From DATATB01 sp036268995 (GTDB lineage Bacteria; Planctomycetota; Planctomycetia; Pirellulales; PNKZ01): 64,000 bases of DNA. The translations under genes and the position numbers were made by a program. Numbering within the stretch: the stretch's first letter is position 1; each line of letters starts with the position of its first letter. The notes beneath the pieces were generated by a model. That model ran no database searches. It saw only the letters and a program-made list of their open reading frames with translations, and was not told the DNA's origin. Below, piece after piece: positions 41,761-53,900 of the stretch. The stretch spans positions 62,001 through 126,000 of the forward strand of contig DATATB010000098.1 of the NCBI GenBank assembly GCA_036268995.1. The letters are read 5' to 3'.

Positions 41761-44700
41761 GTGAGCAGCGTGATGAACCATCGTTTGGGTTGGGGCGCGA
41801 TCGTGTGCTGCGGCGTGTTGTGCCGTGCCGCAAGTCCAGGATTCGCTGCCGCGCCGGCCGTGGCGCCGTCGCCTCACGCCCAGCAGCAATTCGAGCGCGA
41901 CGTACGGCCGCTGCTCGTCAAGCATTGCGTCGCGTGCCACGGACCCAAGAAGTCGCACAACGGGCTGCGTGTCGATGGACGCGCGGAGTTGCTCAAGGGT
42001 GGCGACAGCGGGCCGGCCGTGGTGCCGGGCCAGCCCGAAAAGAGCTTGTTGATCGAAGCGGTCGAGCATCGCAGCTTTGAAATGCCGCCGGCGCCGGCCG
42101 AGCCGCTCAAGGCGCAGGAAATCGCCGCGCTCGAATTGTGGATTCGCAACGGCGCCCCGTGGCCCACGGAACCGAGCGCTGCCACGCGCGACACGCTGAC
42201 CGACCGCGCACGCAAGTTCTGGGGTTTCCGCCCGGTGCAGAACCCAGCCCCGCCCGCGGTGCGCAATCCCGCGTGGTCGCAGCATCCGATCGATCGGTTT
42301 CTTGCCGCGCGTTGGGAAGCTGCCAAACTCGAGCCGGCTGCCGATGCCGATCCCCAAACATTAATTCGCCGCGTATCGTTTGTCCTGACGGGCTTGCCGC
42401 CCACGCCCGACGAGGTGGACGCGTTCGTGCGCGATGCCGCCGGCTCGCCGGCCGCCGCCGAGCAAGCCTACGGGGCACTGGTCGATCGGCTGTTGGCGTC
42501 ACCACGCTTTGGTCAGCATTGGGCGCGGCACTGGATGGACTGGGTGCGCTACTGCGAATCGCACGGCAGCGAAGGGGATCCGCCGATTCCGTTTGCCTGG
42601 CGCTACCGCGACTATTTGATTCGCGCCCTGAATGCCGACGTGCCGTACGACCAGTTGATTCGCGAGCATCTCGCAGGCGATCTGCTCGCACGGCCGCGCA
42701 TCAACGCGGCGCTCGGGATCAATGAGTCGATCCTAGGAACCGCCCATTTGCGCTTTGTCGAGCATGGGTATCAGCCGGTCGATGCGCGCGAAGACCTGAT
42801 CAAATTCACCGACAACCAGATCGACGTGGCGACCAAGGCGTTTCAAGCGTTGACGGTAAGCTGTGCGCGTTGCCACGACCATAAGTTCGACGCGATTTCG
42901 CAGCGCGATTTCTATGCCCTATTTCCAGTGTTCGTCGCATCGCGGCCGGCGCAGGTGCAAATCGATCTGCCCGAGCGGCTGCATCGGCACGACGCGCGTT
43001 TGCAGCAAATCAAGCTCGAGCTGCGAAAAGTCGTCGCCGAAAGCTGGCTGGCGTCGCTCGACGATTTTCCCGCGCGATTCAAACAGATCCTGCAACCAGG
43101 CGCCGTCGAGCAGGCCGCCCGGCGTCTCGAACATCCATTGCATGCCTGGACGGTGCTCAAGGATCTCAGCGGGCAAAAGTTTCCCGAGGCGTGGGAGAAG
43201 CTAACCGCTCAGTACGACGGGGAGCTGGGCAGACGCCGGGTGGAGCAGGAAAAGGCGGTTGCCCGGCGAATCGTCGTCGATGATGCCGAGTTGAAACGTT
43301 GGCACGCGACGGGCGCCGGCGCGCCATCGCAAGTCAGCCCCGCGGGCGAGTTCACCGTGGCGGTCGCGGGAGAAAACGTGATCGACGCGATCCTCCGGCG
43401 CGGAGTCTATACCCATCGACTCAGCAGCAAACACGGCGCGGTGGTGACATCGCCGCCGTTCCGCATCGAACACGACGCCGTCAGCGTGCGAATCCAGGGC
43501 AGCGGATATGGCACGGCGCGCTTGATTGTGGAGAACTACGCAGTTCCGCGTGGCGGCATTTACGCGATGACTTCCGTGCCGATGGTTCCCGGACAGCAGT
43601 GGTTTACGTGGAATACCACGTTCTGGCGCGGTTTCGAGGCACGCATCGAGCTCGCGACTTACGACGATCTGACGATTTCGGGTGCCCAGTATCGGAAAGG
43701 CGCGATCGCTCCGCCCACCGACGGACGCTCGTCCATTGGCATCAGCGAAATATGGTTTCACAACGCCAAGGTGCCGCCGGCCGCAGCGATCGAAACCCGT
43801 CTGGCCGGGGCGTGGGTGGTACACGGAGCGGGGCCCAAGTCGGTCGACGAGCTGTCGCGACACTACCAGGAGCTAACTCGCACGGCGATCAACGCGTGGC
43901 GGCAGGACACGCTGGCTGACGAGCAAGCCGAGTTGCTCGATGCGCTTCTGCAAGTTGGCGTACTGCCGAACACGAGCGCGACATTGCCGGCCGCAAGAGC
44001 GAGTTGGGCCGAGTATCGCCATCTCGAGGCCGAAATTCCGGTCGCGCGGCGTGCGCCGGGCGTGATCGAAACGGCCGGCTGGGACGAACCGCTGATGATT
44101 CGCGGGGATTATCACAAGCCTGGCGAGATCGTACCGCGGCGGTACCTGGAAGCTCTCGGCGGCAAGTCGATCGCGGAGGTTGGCAGCGGCCGCCTGAAGC
44201 TCGCCGAGCAAATTGCCGCCGGCGATAATCCTTTAACTTCGCGCGTGGCCGTGAATCGCTTGTGGAACTACGTGTTTGGCCGAGGCATCGTCGCCACAGT
44301 CGACAACTTTGGCGAGCTGGGCAGCAAGCCCACGCATCCGGAGTTGCTCGATCATCTGGCCACGCGGTTTGTGACCGACGGCTGGTCGTTGAAGAAATCG
44401 ATACGCTATCTGGCCATGTCGCGCAGCTTTCGCCTGGCCAGCACTCCCAGCGCGGCGGCAAAGAAGCACGACCCGGAGAACATTTGGCTCACGCACGCGC
44501 TCGTCCGCCGGCTGGAGGCGGAAGCGATTCGCGATTCGCTGCTGGCCGTGGCCGGCCGGCTAAAGACCGAAACGGACGAAGGCCCCGGCTACAACGACAA
44601 CGAGCCGCCGCACCAGCAAACGCGCCGTAGCGTGTTCGTGACCATTCGCCGCACGGCGCTGCCCGCGCTGCTGGAGGTGTTTGATGCTCCCAAGCCTTTC

Positions 44701-45030
44701 ACGACGCTGGGAGCGCGCGACGTGACGAACGTTCCCGGCCAGGCCCTCACGCTGCTCAATGACCGGCTGGTGCTGGAGACGGCGAAGCACTGGGCCAGGG
44801 CCCAGATGAAAATCGCCGCCGATCGCCCAGCGGATCGGATTCGCGACATGTACCGCCAGGCACTGGCCCGCGAGCCCGACGCGGAAGACCTGGCGGCGGC
44901 CGAGCGGTATGTGGCCGATCTTGCGGCAACTTATCACGTGCCATTCAAGGACAGTTTGCGGACTGAAAGAGTGTGGCAGGATTTTGCGCATGCGCTCTTC
45001 AACTTGAAGGAGTTCATTTATGTTCGCTAA
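41761..45030 (+). CDS. PSCyt1 / DUF1549 / DUF1553 (PSD1) secreted protein
   Basis: A 1089-residue exported planctomycete-specific protein. A signal at the N-terminus precedes a cytochrome c-like domain (PSCyt1) with one haem site CVACH (C56, C59, H60) and the usual FERDVRPLLVKHCVACHGPKKSHNGLRVD pattern. Next come DUF1549 (HPIDRFLAARWEAAKLEPAADADPQTLIRRVSFVLTGLPPTPDEVDAFV), a carbohydrate-binding-like middle part (~550-700), and DUF1553 (NPLTSRVAVNRLWNYVFGRGIVATVDNFGELGSKPTHPELLDHLA). This class always pairs with a DUF1501 protein; here the DUF1501 start overlaps the end by 11 bases. The function is unknown, perhaps periplasmic oxidation of a polysaccharide. GTG 41761 and ATG 41773 are both possible starts. 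Confidence 0.95.
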   Translation: MSSVMNHRLGWGAIVCCGVLCRAASPGFAAAPAVAPSPHAQQQFERDVRPLLVKHCVACHGPKKSHNGLRVDGRAELLKGGDSGPAVVPGQPEKSLLIEAVEHRSFEMPPAPAEPLKAQEIAALELWIRNGAPWPTEPSAATRDTLTDRARKFWGFRPVQNPAPPAVRNPAWSQHPIDRFLAARWEAAKLEPAADADPQTLIRRVSFVLTGLPPTPDEVDAFVRDAAGSPAAAEQAYGALVDRLLASPRFGQHWARHWMDWVRYCESHGSEGDPPIPFAWRYRDYLIRALNADVPYDQLIREHLAGDLLARPRINAALGINESILGTAHLRFVEHGYQPVDAREDLIKFTDNQIDVATKAFQALTVSCARCHDHKFDAISQRDFYALFPVFVASRPAQVQIDLPERLHRHDARLQQIKLELRKVVAESWLASLDDFPARFKQILQPGAVEQAARRLEHPLHAWTVLKDLSGQKFPEAWEKLTAQYDGELGRRRVEQEKAVARRIVVDDAELKRWHATGAGAPSQVSPAGEFTVAVAGENVIDAILRRGVYTHRLSSKHGAVVTSPPFRIEHDAVSVRIQGSGYGTARLIVENYAVPRGGIYAMTSVPMVPGQQWFTWNTTFWRGFEARIELATYDDLTISGAQYRKGAIAPPTDGRSSIGISEIWFHNAKVPPAAAIETRLAGAWVVHGAGPKSVDELSRHYQELTRTAINAWRQDTLADEQAELLDALLQVGVLPNTSATLPAARASWAEYRHLEAEIPVARRAPGVIETAGWDEPLMIRGDYHKPGEIVPRRYLEALGGKSIAEVGSGRLKLAEQIAAGDNPLTSRVAVNRLWNYVFGRGIVATVDNFGELGSKPTHPELLDHLATRFVTDGWSLKKSIRYLAMSRSFRLASTPSAAAKKHDPENIWLTHALVRRLEAEAIRDSLLAVAGRLKTETDEGPGYNDNEPPHQQTRRSVFVTIRRTALPALLEVFDAPKPFTTLGARDVTNVPGQALTLLNDRLVLETAKHWARAQMKIAADRPADRIRDMYRQALAREPDAEDLAAAERYVADLAATYHVPFKDSLRTERVWQDFAHALFNLKEFIYVR

Positions 45031-46456
45031 TGCGCCCTTCTCGCGCCGCGAACTGCTGACGCGCGCGTCCGTCGGTTTTGGCTGGACGGCGCTGGCGGGC
45101 TTGCTGGCCGAGCAATCGAGCCGGGGCGCTACGCCGGGCGGCGCAAACGATCTAATCACCGCACCGCTAAGGGCACGCGCCAAGCACGTCATCTTTTGCT
45201 ACATGTCGGGAGGCGTGTCGCACCTGGACTCGTTCGACTTCAAGCCACTGTTGGTGCGCGATGCGGGCAAGCCTATGCCGGTGCCGGTGCATCGGACCAT
45301 GTTCAACAACAACGGCAACATCATGCCGCCGCTGTGGAAGTTCAAGCCGCGCGGCCAATGCGGCATGCAAGTCAGCGAACTGTTTCCGCGGATTGCCGAG
45401 TGTGCGGATCGGTTGGCCGTGATTCGTTCGATGACGGCGAAGTTCAACGAACACGCGCAGGCCAACTACTTTACTCACACCGGCTTTGGCCTGGCCGGAT
45501 ATCCCAGCGCCGGCGCTTGGGCCGCCTATGGCCTGGGAACCGAGAATCGCGACCTGCCGGGCTTCGTCGTTTTGCAGAGCGGCAACGCGTTGCCGCCGCA
45601 CGGCGGGGTGGCGAACTTCGGCAGCGGCTTCCTGCCGGCGCAATATCAGGCATCGATCTTCAAGGCCGACGCGGGCGAGGCCCTGCGCAATATCAAGCCG
45701 CGCGAACCCGACGCCCTGCAACGCCGGCGATTGGGGTTTGTGCGCGACGTCGATCGGCACTTCATCGAGCAGACGGCGCAAGACGTGGCCATCGAAGCCG
45801 CCGTGCGCAACTACGAGACCGCGTATCGGATGCAAACGGCCGTGCCCGAGCTGTGCGACATCAGTGGCGAAACGCAGGCCACGCGCTCGCTCTACGGCCT
45901 CGACTCCCAGAATCCCGAAACGGCGGCCTACGCGCGGCAATGCCTCGTGGCGCGGCGCCTGGTTGAGCGCGGCGTGCGCTTCATTGAGCTCAGTTGCTGC
46001 AGCAAGAATATCGGCGGCGGCAACGGACCCAATCCGTGGGATCAGCACAGCAAGATCAAAGAGGGGCACGGCGTCATGGCCGCCATGGTCGATCAGCCCA
46101 TCGCCGGCTTGATTCAAGACCTGGAACAACGCGGCTTGCTGGCCGAAACATTGATCGTGTGGGCCGGCGAATTCGGCCGCACGCCCTTCTCGCAGGGCTC
46201 CGATGGTCGCGATCACAACCCCTATGGCTACACCGTCTGGCTGGCCGGCGGCGGCGCCAAAGGCGGAACCGTGTATGGTGCCACCGACGAGCTGGGCTAT
46301 CACGCCGTGGAGAACGCGGCCACGGTCTACGATCTATGGGCCACCGTGCTGCATTTGCTGGGTGTAGACCACGAGACGCTGACCTATCGCTTTGGCGGTC
46401 GCGACTTCCGCCTCACCGACGTACACGGCCGCGTGCTGAAGGACGTCGTCGCCTGA
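45020..46456 (+). CDS. DUF1501 secreted protein (partner of PSD1)
   Basis: A 478-residue DUF1501 protein (sulfatase/alkaline phosphatase-like superfamily). The Tat-type signal has SRRELLTRASVGFGWTALAGLLA. The core shows AKHVIFCYMSGGVSHLDSFDFKP, IRSMTAKFNEHAQANYFTHTG, and the C-terminal ENTLIVWAGEFGRTPFSQGSDGRDHNPYG-type segment (here ETLIVWAGEFGRTPFSQG). The gene overlaps the end of the PSD1 gene by 11 bases, the normal translationally coupled pair. Export through Tat suggests it folds, possibly with a metal, before leaving the cytoplasm. Substrate is not known. Confidence 0.95.
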   Translation: MFANAPFSRRELLTRASVGFGWTALAGLLAEQSSRGATPGGANDLITAPLRARAKHVIFCYMSGGVSHLDSFDFKPLLVRDAGKPMPVPVHRTMFNNNGNIMPPLWKFKPRGQCGMQVSELFPRIAECADRLAVIRSMTAKFNEHAQANYFTHTGFGLAGYPSAGAWAAYGLGTENRDLPGFVVLQSGNALPPHGGVANFGSGFLPAQYQASIFKADAGEALRNIKPREPDALQRRRLGFVRDVDRHFIEQTAQDVAIEAAVRNYETAYRMQTAVPELCDISGETQATRSLYGLDSQNPETAAYARQCLVARRLVERGVRFIELSCCSKNIGGGNGPNPWDQHSKIKEGHGVMAAMVDQPIAGLIQDLEQRGLLAETLIVWAGEFGRTPFSQGSDGRDHNPYGYTVWLAGGGAKGGTVYGATDELGYHAVENAATVYDLWATVLHLLGVDHETLTYRFGGRDFRLTDVHGRVLKDVVA

Positions 46457-46497
46457 CGTTCGGCAGCGTGCATGGGCGCGGGATGCATGGCCCGCGT

Positions 46498-47862
46498 TCA
46501 ACTGTATAGCGGATCGATCACCTGGCCAGCGTTCAATTGATGGGGACGCCCGAGGCGATCGACGACGATGCTGTCGGGCTCGATGCCCAGGGCGGAATAA
46601 ATCGTCGCGCCCAGGTCGGAGGGATGCCAGGGGCGCGTCGCCGGATAGGCGGCCTGCTTGTCGCTGGCGCCGATCGCCTGGCCTCCGCGCACGCCGGCGC
46701 CGGCAAACACGGCCGAGAACACGTTGGACCAATGATCGCGGCCAGCATTGCGATCGTTGATCAGCGGCGTGCGGCCGAATTCGCCGGTCACCACCACCAG
46801 CGTCTCGTCCAGCAGGCCGCGCTCGTCGAGATCGGTCAGCAGTGCCGCCAGGCCTTGATCAAAAGGCGGCAGCAGCTTGTTCTTCAGGCTAACGAAATTA
46901 AAAGCGTGCGTGTCCCAGTGGTTCATATGACCGAGATTGACCTGCACGACCGGCACGCCAGCCTCGACCAGGCGCCGGCCCAGCAGCAGCGACTGGCCGA
47001 ACATGTGCCGGCCATAGCGATCACGGTTGGCCGCCGGTTCGCGATCGAGCTCGAACGCAGCGCGGAATTTGCCGCCTTGAATCAGCAGGTTGAACGCCTC
47101 GGCCTGGCGCTGCGAGGCATCGTGCACGGCTGCGCTGGCCTCCAGGTCGCGCCGCTGGCGGTCGACGCTCTCCAGCAGCTCGCGCCGAGCCGAGAGCCGA
47201 TCCACCGAAAGGCCGGGCTGCGGCGTCAGATGGTCGACGCGAAAGTCCTTCTCGTTGGGATCACTCGTCAGTTGCCAAGGGTCGTAGCGGCTGCCCAGGA
47301 AGCCGCCGGTCTGGCCGCAAAAACCATAGCCGTTGTTCAAGTATGTCGGCAGCATCACGCCGCTGGGCAGCCCGTCGCCGCGCGGACGCACGTAGCTGAC
47401 GCCGGCCGAGTAGCACGGCCAATCGTTGCGGCTGGCCATGTGCGTCGAGCCGGGCGGGCTCTTGTCGATGCCGGTCAGTAGGTAATGCGTGCCGTGCTCG
47501 TGCGAAGGCAGCGGATGCGACATCGAGCGCACGATCGCGTAGTGCTGCGACGCCTTCGCCAGCCGCGGCAGATGCTCGCTGATCTGCACGCCGGGCGACT
47601 GGGTATCGATGGGCTCGAATTCGCCGCGCGACTCGGCCGGAGCTTCGGGCTTCAAGTCCCAGATATCCTGGTGCGCGGGGGCGCCGGTGCAAAAGACGAA
47701 GATCACGGACTTCGCCTTCGGCGGGATCTTGGCTTTGGCCTGCGCGCGACGCGCACCCAGCACGCTGGACAAGCCCAGCCCGAGCACGCCGGAAAAACCC
47801 ACCTGCAACAGCTCGTGGCGATTCAAACGGCCGCCGCGCGGCGCATTGGGTTCTGTAGACAT
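46498..47862 (-). CDS. DUF1501 secreted protein, second copy
   Basis: A 454-residue DUF1501 protein on the minus strand, convergent with the first copy. Start ATG 47862 has GAGG six bases upstream (47869-47872); the longer frame to 47952 has no such site. The N-terminus LNRHELLQVGFSGVLGLGLSSVLGARRAQA is a Tat-like signal without a perfect twin Arg. The core has AKSVIFVFCTGAPAHQDIWDLKPEAP, RSMSHPLPSHEHGTHYLLTG and TLVVVTGEFGRTPLINDRNAGRDHW. It follows the giant exoprotein gene by 46 bases, in the same direction, so it may be its operon partner, instead of having its own PSD1 neighbour. Confidence 0.93.
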   Translation of the reverse strand: MSTEPNAPRGGRLNRHELLQVGFSGVLGLGLSSVLGARRAQAKAKIPPKAKSVIFVFCTGAPAHQDIWDLKPEAPAESRGEFEPIDTQSPGVQISEHLPRLAKASQHYAIVRSMSHPLPSHEHGTHYLLTGIDKSPPGSTHMASRNDWPCYSAGVSYVRPRGDGLPSGVMLPTYLNNGYGFCGQTGGFLGSRYDPWQLTSDPNEKDFRVDHLTPQPGLSVDRLSARRELLESVDRQRRDLEASAAVHDASQRQAEAFNLLIQGGKFRAAFELDREPAANRDRYGRHMFGQSLLLGRRLVEAGVPVVQVNLGHMNHWDTHAFNFVSLKNKLLPPFDQGLAALLTDLDERGLLDETLVVVTGEFGRTPLINDRNAGRDHWSNVFSAVFAGAGVRGGQAIGASDKQAAYPATRPWHPSDLGATIYSALGIEPDSIVVDRLGRPHQLNAGQVIDPLYS

Positions 47863-47908
47863 CGGGAGCCTCGATTTTCTAGCGTGCCAGTGCCCCCGGC
47901 AGTCGCCC

Positions 47909-50900
47909 TTACGACCACAGGCGGCCGATGCCGGCCCAGGCCGCGTCGGCAATTTCCCAGTCGGCCACCGTTATCATCATAACGGCTGGGTCGATGGAAG
48001 CGAAGTGCGGGCCCGACCGTCCGGCGGCGGAGAAGACTTCGTCCAAGGCCAGCGCCGTGGCAGGAGTCCAGGCGGGAGAGCTGATGGCGGGCGGCAGCGT
48101 GGTGGGCGCGGCGTTGTCGGCCACGTCGTCGAGGGGCGTGAAGGCGGCGCGGGATGGCGTCTGGCCCAGGCTTTCCAGCGCGAGGATCAAGGCGTCGCTG
48201 GGCTCGAGCGCCGACGCGGCCGGTGCAGTCGATTCGGCCAACGACTGGAACAGCACGTCGGCCACGGGCGAGGCGGCCGGTGCAGGATCGGTCGATACAG
48301 GGTCGGCCGGCAAGCTCACCGGGATTGCCAGCACCACGATCGTCGACGTGGGAGAAACGAGCGGTGAGAGGGACGTGGAAGTGGCGGCCATAGGCGTCGA
48401 CGAGGCGGGCGAAATCGTCGTCGATGACACGGCTGCTGCCGGAGCTGGCTGAGCCGTCGGCGCCGCGAAGCCGGCGTTGTCGGCCGATGAATCGTCGCCG
48501 GAAGAGCCGCTGGCCAGGCTCAGGCCTGCGTCAACGGTCGACGTCACCATCGCGGCTGGCACGAGCGTGGGCAAGACGAATCCGGCGGCCGGTGCGATCA
48601 CGACCACAGAGTTGCCTGACGAATCGAACGTCACGTCGTCCGCAGGTACATCGTCCGGGGTCGCGTCGCCGGGTGCCGCGGCGGGCGCGGATTGCGGCGG
48701 CAACTGCGGAGTCGGGAAGGCGTTGATGTTGCTGCCGACTTGCAGCTTCTCGAGCAACACGTCGCTGTTGGTGATATTGGCCGCGCCGTTGACGTCATCC
48801 AGGTAGTTGCTCGAATTGGCCACCGCGCCGACTTGCAACTTCGAGTCCAGCACGTCGCCGTTGGTGACCGAGCCGCTGTTGTTGGCGTCGCCGGGCACGA
48901 CGTCGAAGTAGAAATTAAAATCGCCGCCGGGCGTGCCATTGCCCGAGCCATCGCCAAACGTGCTGACGCCGGTGGTCCACGCGCCATCCAGCGCCATGCC
49001 GGCCGTGTCGCTGACCGAGTTGGCGGCCAGGTTCAGCACGTACTTGTTGGCGGCCAGCGGCGTGGAGAACTGCCAGGTGGCGACGAAGGTCGAGCTGTTG
49101 TAGCTGTAGTTCGAACTGCTGATCGCTGCATTGGCCGAGTTGTAGAGCGTGAGGCTCGCCTGACCGAGAGTGACCGGTTCGCTGAAAGCGATGGAAATCT
49201 GCGTGACGTTGGTCCAGGGCACGATGGTCGTCAATTGATTGGCGCCGCCAGCCAATTCAAAACCCATCGCCGAGTTGCCCACGCCGGCCGCGGCCAGCAT
49301 GCTCAGATACGACGCGCTCCAGGCCGAGCCGCTGACGTAGGCGCCCACGACCACCGGCGCGGCGTCGACCAGGATCGACGCGCTGGCCGTGGCCGAGCTG
49401 AAGGGCGTGCTCGCGCCGTTGTTGCTGGCGTCGGCCGTGCCGCCATTGACGCCGCTGGTCTGGTCCCAAGCGCGGAACGTCAGGCCGCCGGAGACCGTGC
49501 CGCTGTAGCCGGCACTGGGCACGAAGCGGACCAGCGTGCCGGCATTGGCGGCCAGCAGCACGGCCGAGGTGTCCGTCGGCGAGCCAAAGGCCGTCCACGT
49601 GCCGCCGCCGTCGAGCGAGAACTGCCAGGTGCCGTTGGCGTTGCTGGCGCCGTCGACGGCGATGCCTTGCATCGCGCCGCTGTTGGCATCGGTGATCGAA
49701 AGGCCACCGGCGATCAGTGCCGACACCGAAATGCCCGTCGGGTTGGTCGCATTCTTGAGGATGGTTGGCAAACTGGCCGTGCCGCTGAGGGTCGGCGCGC
49801 TGTTGGCGATCAGCATGACGTTGTCGCCGCCGTCGTTGTACTGGGCGGTAAAGCCGATGCCGCCGATCGAGGCGATGGTGCCTTGCGGCAGGTTGTTGAA
49901 AGTGCCGAAGACGGGGGTGGTGCTGGTGAGGATCGTGAAGCTCGCGCCGGCGGCAGGCACGAAGCCCAGCGAAGCTTCGAGCGTGGCGCCGTTCAGATTG
50001 ACGACGCCGCTGACGTTATTCTGGCTGTAGCCGCTGCCGGCCGTGCTGCCGTCGAGCACGACGGAAAATGCGCCGCTGGCGTTGAGCGTGAGCGAGCCGG
50101 TGTTGAGGATGCCGGGCGTTGAGCCAGTGCCGGGAGCCAGCGTGCCGGCCGTGACCAGCGTGACGGGACCCGTGTCGCTGCCGGTGCCGGCCAGCGTGGC
50201 ATTGTTGACGGTGGTGCTGCTGGTGGTGATGCCGCCGGTGGTGACGAGCGTGCCAAAACCATTAACCGTGAGTGCGAAAGCGCCGCCGATGGCTCCGCTG
50301 ACGGCCAGCGAGCCGGCAGTCACACCGATGGCACTGGCCGAGGCCAGTGTGATGGTGCCGGCGAAGCTGTTGGCTCCGCCCAAGTTGTCGATCGCGCCAT
50401 TGCGCGTGGCCGCGCCCGTGGCGGTCACGCCGCTGCCATTGACGACGATCGACTCACTGGTCGCGTAGGTCACGCCACCGCGAAAGGCCAGCGTCGAGCC
50501 GGCATTGACGGTCGTGACGGTCGCTGCCGCGCCGAGCGCTCCGTCGGCCAAAACGACTACCGTGCCGGAATTTGCATTCAGCGTGGTGCCGCCGTCGGAG
50601 TTGGTATTGGAAAGGTCCAACGTGCCCCAGCCCGACTTGACGACCGAGCCACTGATGATCACGGCCGAGATATTCAAATCGTCGGTGGCGCCGCTGCGAT
50701 CTACTGTGATGGTGCGCACGACCGAGACCGGCATGGTGCCCGAAATGACGGCGGCGGGCGAACTCGCCGAAGTGCCGGCCAGCGCGATGTTGGTAATCAA
50801 GTAGCCCGTATAACCGCCGCTGCCGGCGGCCACGTCGGCGCTGCTGGTAGGACCGGTGACGGTGACCAGAGTATTGCCGGCCGAGTCGTTATTGGTGGCC

Positions 50901-53900
50901 AGGTCGAGTTCGCCGGAGCTTTCGACAATGATCGTACCGGAGACTTCGGTGGTCGTCGCGCCCACGCCGTATTGCAGCACGTCGGCATCGGTGCCGCCGA
51001 AATTATTGCCCACCAGCACGGAGCCCGCGATCGCGGCCCCGGCACTCTTGTCGACGACCAGCGTGCCGGCATTGACATAGGTGTTGCCTGTGTAAGTGTT
51101 GGCAAGAGTCCCGCTGTAAACGAGCGGGCCGGCGCCGACCTTAGCCACCGTGCTGCCGATACCGCTAATGATGCCGCTGAGCGTCAATTGGCCGGCATCG
51201 ACGCCGATGGAATTGGTCGCGGCCGACAGCGAGATCGGACCGCTCCAGGTATTGCTGCCGCTGACACTGCGCAAGCCGCCGTAGCCCGCATTGGCGGCCC
51301 CGGCGGCGGTGCTGGCCGAATTAACGGGCCCGGCGCCGGCAAGTGACAGTTGTTCTCCGGCAATGGTCACGCCGCCCGATAGTTCGAGACTGGCGCCGGA
51401 CGAGACGACCGTGCCTCCGCCGCCAGAAACGATGACCGAAACCACAGGCACCGACGCGCCCAGGAGCGAGTTGCCGACAGTCACGGCGGCTTCGGCCACT
51501 CCGGCCAGGCTGCCCTGGAACAAGATGTTGTAGTTGCCGCCTTGGCCCGCGACGGCCACGTTGCCAGCGCCAATATTCGACAACGAGGCGAGCGCGCCTT
51601 GTACGGTGCTCGCGGAGGCGTTGTAAGCAATCGCGGCGGTGGTTTGACCGTTGAACGTGATCGTAAACGTGCCGCCCGTCGCGCTATAGTTCACATTCTG
51701 CACGGCACTGGTGACCGTAGCTCCGAGCGCCGTGTTGCTTTGCACATTCAGTTCGCCACTGGAGACCGTGGTCGAGCCGCTGTAGGAGTTGTTGCCGGAG
51801 AGGACGACTCGTGCCAGGCCCGTGTCCTGGAAGGTGAGATTGCCTGGCTGGAGCCCATCGAGCAGATTGGCCGAAATGACCAGATCGTTTGCCGCGGGGC
51901 TGTCACTCACCACAAGGGTGCGAGTGGCGGCACCACCGTAGCTTAGGGCCAGATTGCCGCTGATGGTGGCGGGCGATGCCGCCGTGATGCCCGGCTGCGC
52001 GGTCACTTGCACGCCGCCGGAACTGAACCCCGTCAGCCCGTTCACTCCGCCAAAGGCGAGGATTGTCGAGCCGGTCGTGATGGATGCGCTGGACGTTTGG
52101 CCGATCTCCAACGTCAAGACGGTCGTGTTGCTCGTCCCGGCGGTCGGCCCGATGAGAACCTGGCCGACGCCGCCAGTGGCCGTGCCCAGCACGCTGACCA
52201 TCGGAGACGAGCCGCCACTGAAGGACGCCGTAGCCGTCATCTGGCTGATGTCCGTGTTGGCCAAGGCACCGGTGAATGTCACGAGGTAGGGGCCGCCGGC
52301 GTTGCCGCTCACCGATACGTTGCCGCTGCCGATGTTCGTCAAGGCGGCCAGCGCCGATTGCACGTTGCCGGTGCCGCTATTGGCGGGAGCGTTGTAGGCA
52401 ATGGCGGCGGTGGTCTGGCCGTTGTAGCTGAGTGTGAAGGTGCCGCCCACGGGACTACCGCTGATGGTGACCGTCTGCCATGCGCTGCTGAGATCCACTT
52501 GCGGAATCGCCGATAAGTCCCACAGGCCCGTACTGTTGACCGCGACGGTCACGGCCGTTGACGCCAGGACCTGGTTCGCGGTGAGCTCTTGCACGGTGTC
52601 GGTGCCGGTGCCTTGGTTGTCGCCAATAATCAGAGTGCCCTCGATGGCATCGCGGCCCGAGGTCTTGTTCAATTGCAGGCTGCCGTCGTTGACGGTCATC
52701 GTGCCGGTGAGTGAGTTGGCGGCGGTGCCGGCCAGTTGCAGCGTTCCCAGACCGACCTGGTTGACTGGCTGGCCGACGCCGTTGACGACGGCATTCAGGG
52801 TGCCATTCAGCGTCAGGCTGCCCGTGTCGGAACCCAGCGACGTGGCGCTGCCGATGGTGACGGCTGTCGTGCCGGTGCCCCAGGTGCTGGTGCCGCTGAC
52901 ATTTTCGATGGCCCCGGTTCCCTCGCCGGTGCCGAAGATGTTGCCGACAAAGCCGCTGCCGCCCAGCGTGAGCGGCAGATTGCCGATCGACAGGGTGCCT
53001 TGGAGTTGCAATGCCGCTCCGCTGCTGACCGAAACCGCTCCGCCACCCAGGGCCGAGCTGGATTGGATATTGAGAATTCCCGCGGTGACGACCGTGCCGC
53101 CTGTGTACGTGCTACCCGTGCCGGCGAGGATCAGCGTGCCATCACCCGCTTTGGTCAGCGAATCGCCTGGGCCCCAAATCGAATTCGCGATTTCGGCCAG
53201 CACCGACGGATCGTCGACGGTGATTGTTGTGCTGCCGATCTCGTTTACCGCACCCGTCAGATCGATCCCTGTGTTGATGCCACTGGTATCGCGGCGGCCG
53301 CCGACGGTGATGGCACCACTGACCGTGACCGGATTGCCGATGGAAAGATTGCCTCCATCGGCGCGTAGCGTGCCGCCGGAGATTGTCAGCATGTTGCTGC
53401 CGAGCGCATTGGCGTTGCCCAAGGCCAAAGTGCCGGCGGAGGTGCTGGTTCCTCCGCTGTAGTTGTTGTTGCCGGACAGGAGCATGGTCCCCGCTCCGGA
53501 CTTGCTGATGCCTCCGCTGCCGGTGATCGTGGCATTGATGACAAAGTCGTCAAGTGCGGTGCCGTCGGAGACACTGACCACGGTCGTGCCCGTCGGCAGG
53601 CTCAAATTGCCGCTAATCACGGCCTGATCGGCCGCGTTGGCCGTGATGGTCCCGGCGGTGCTCAAGCTCAGCGTGCCTGTGCCGGGGTTGAGGGTACCGC
53701 CGCTGAAGGTTAGCGGCGATGCGCCGCTGAGGGTGAGCGTGCCGCCGGAGCCGGAGTTGGTCACCAGGCCATCGTTGGTTGTCAACGAGGTAAGCGACTG
53801 GCTGAACCCGGCTAGATCGAAGCTGCCGGTGTTGTTGACGGTGACCGACGCGGTGCTCGTGAATTGCGAGGCCTGCATCATCACAACTTGAGCGGCGCCG

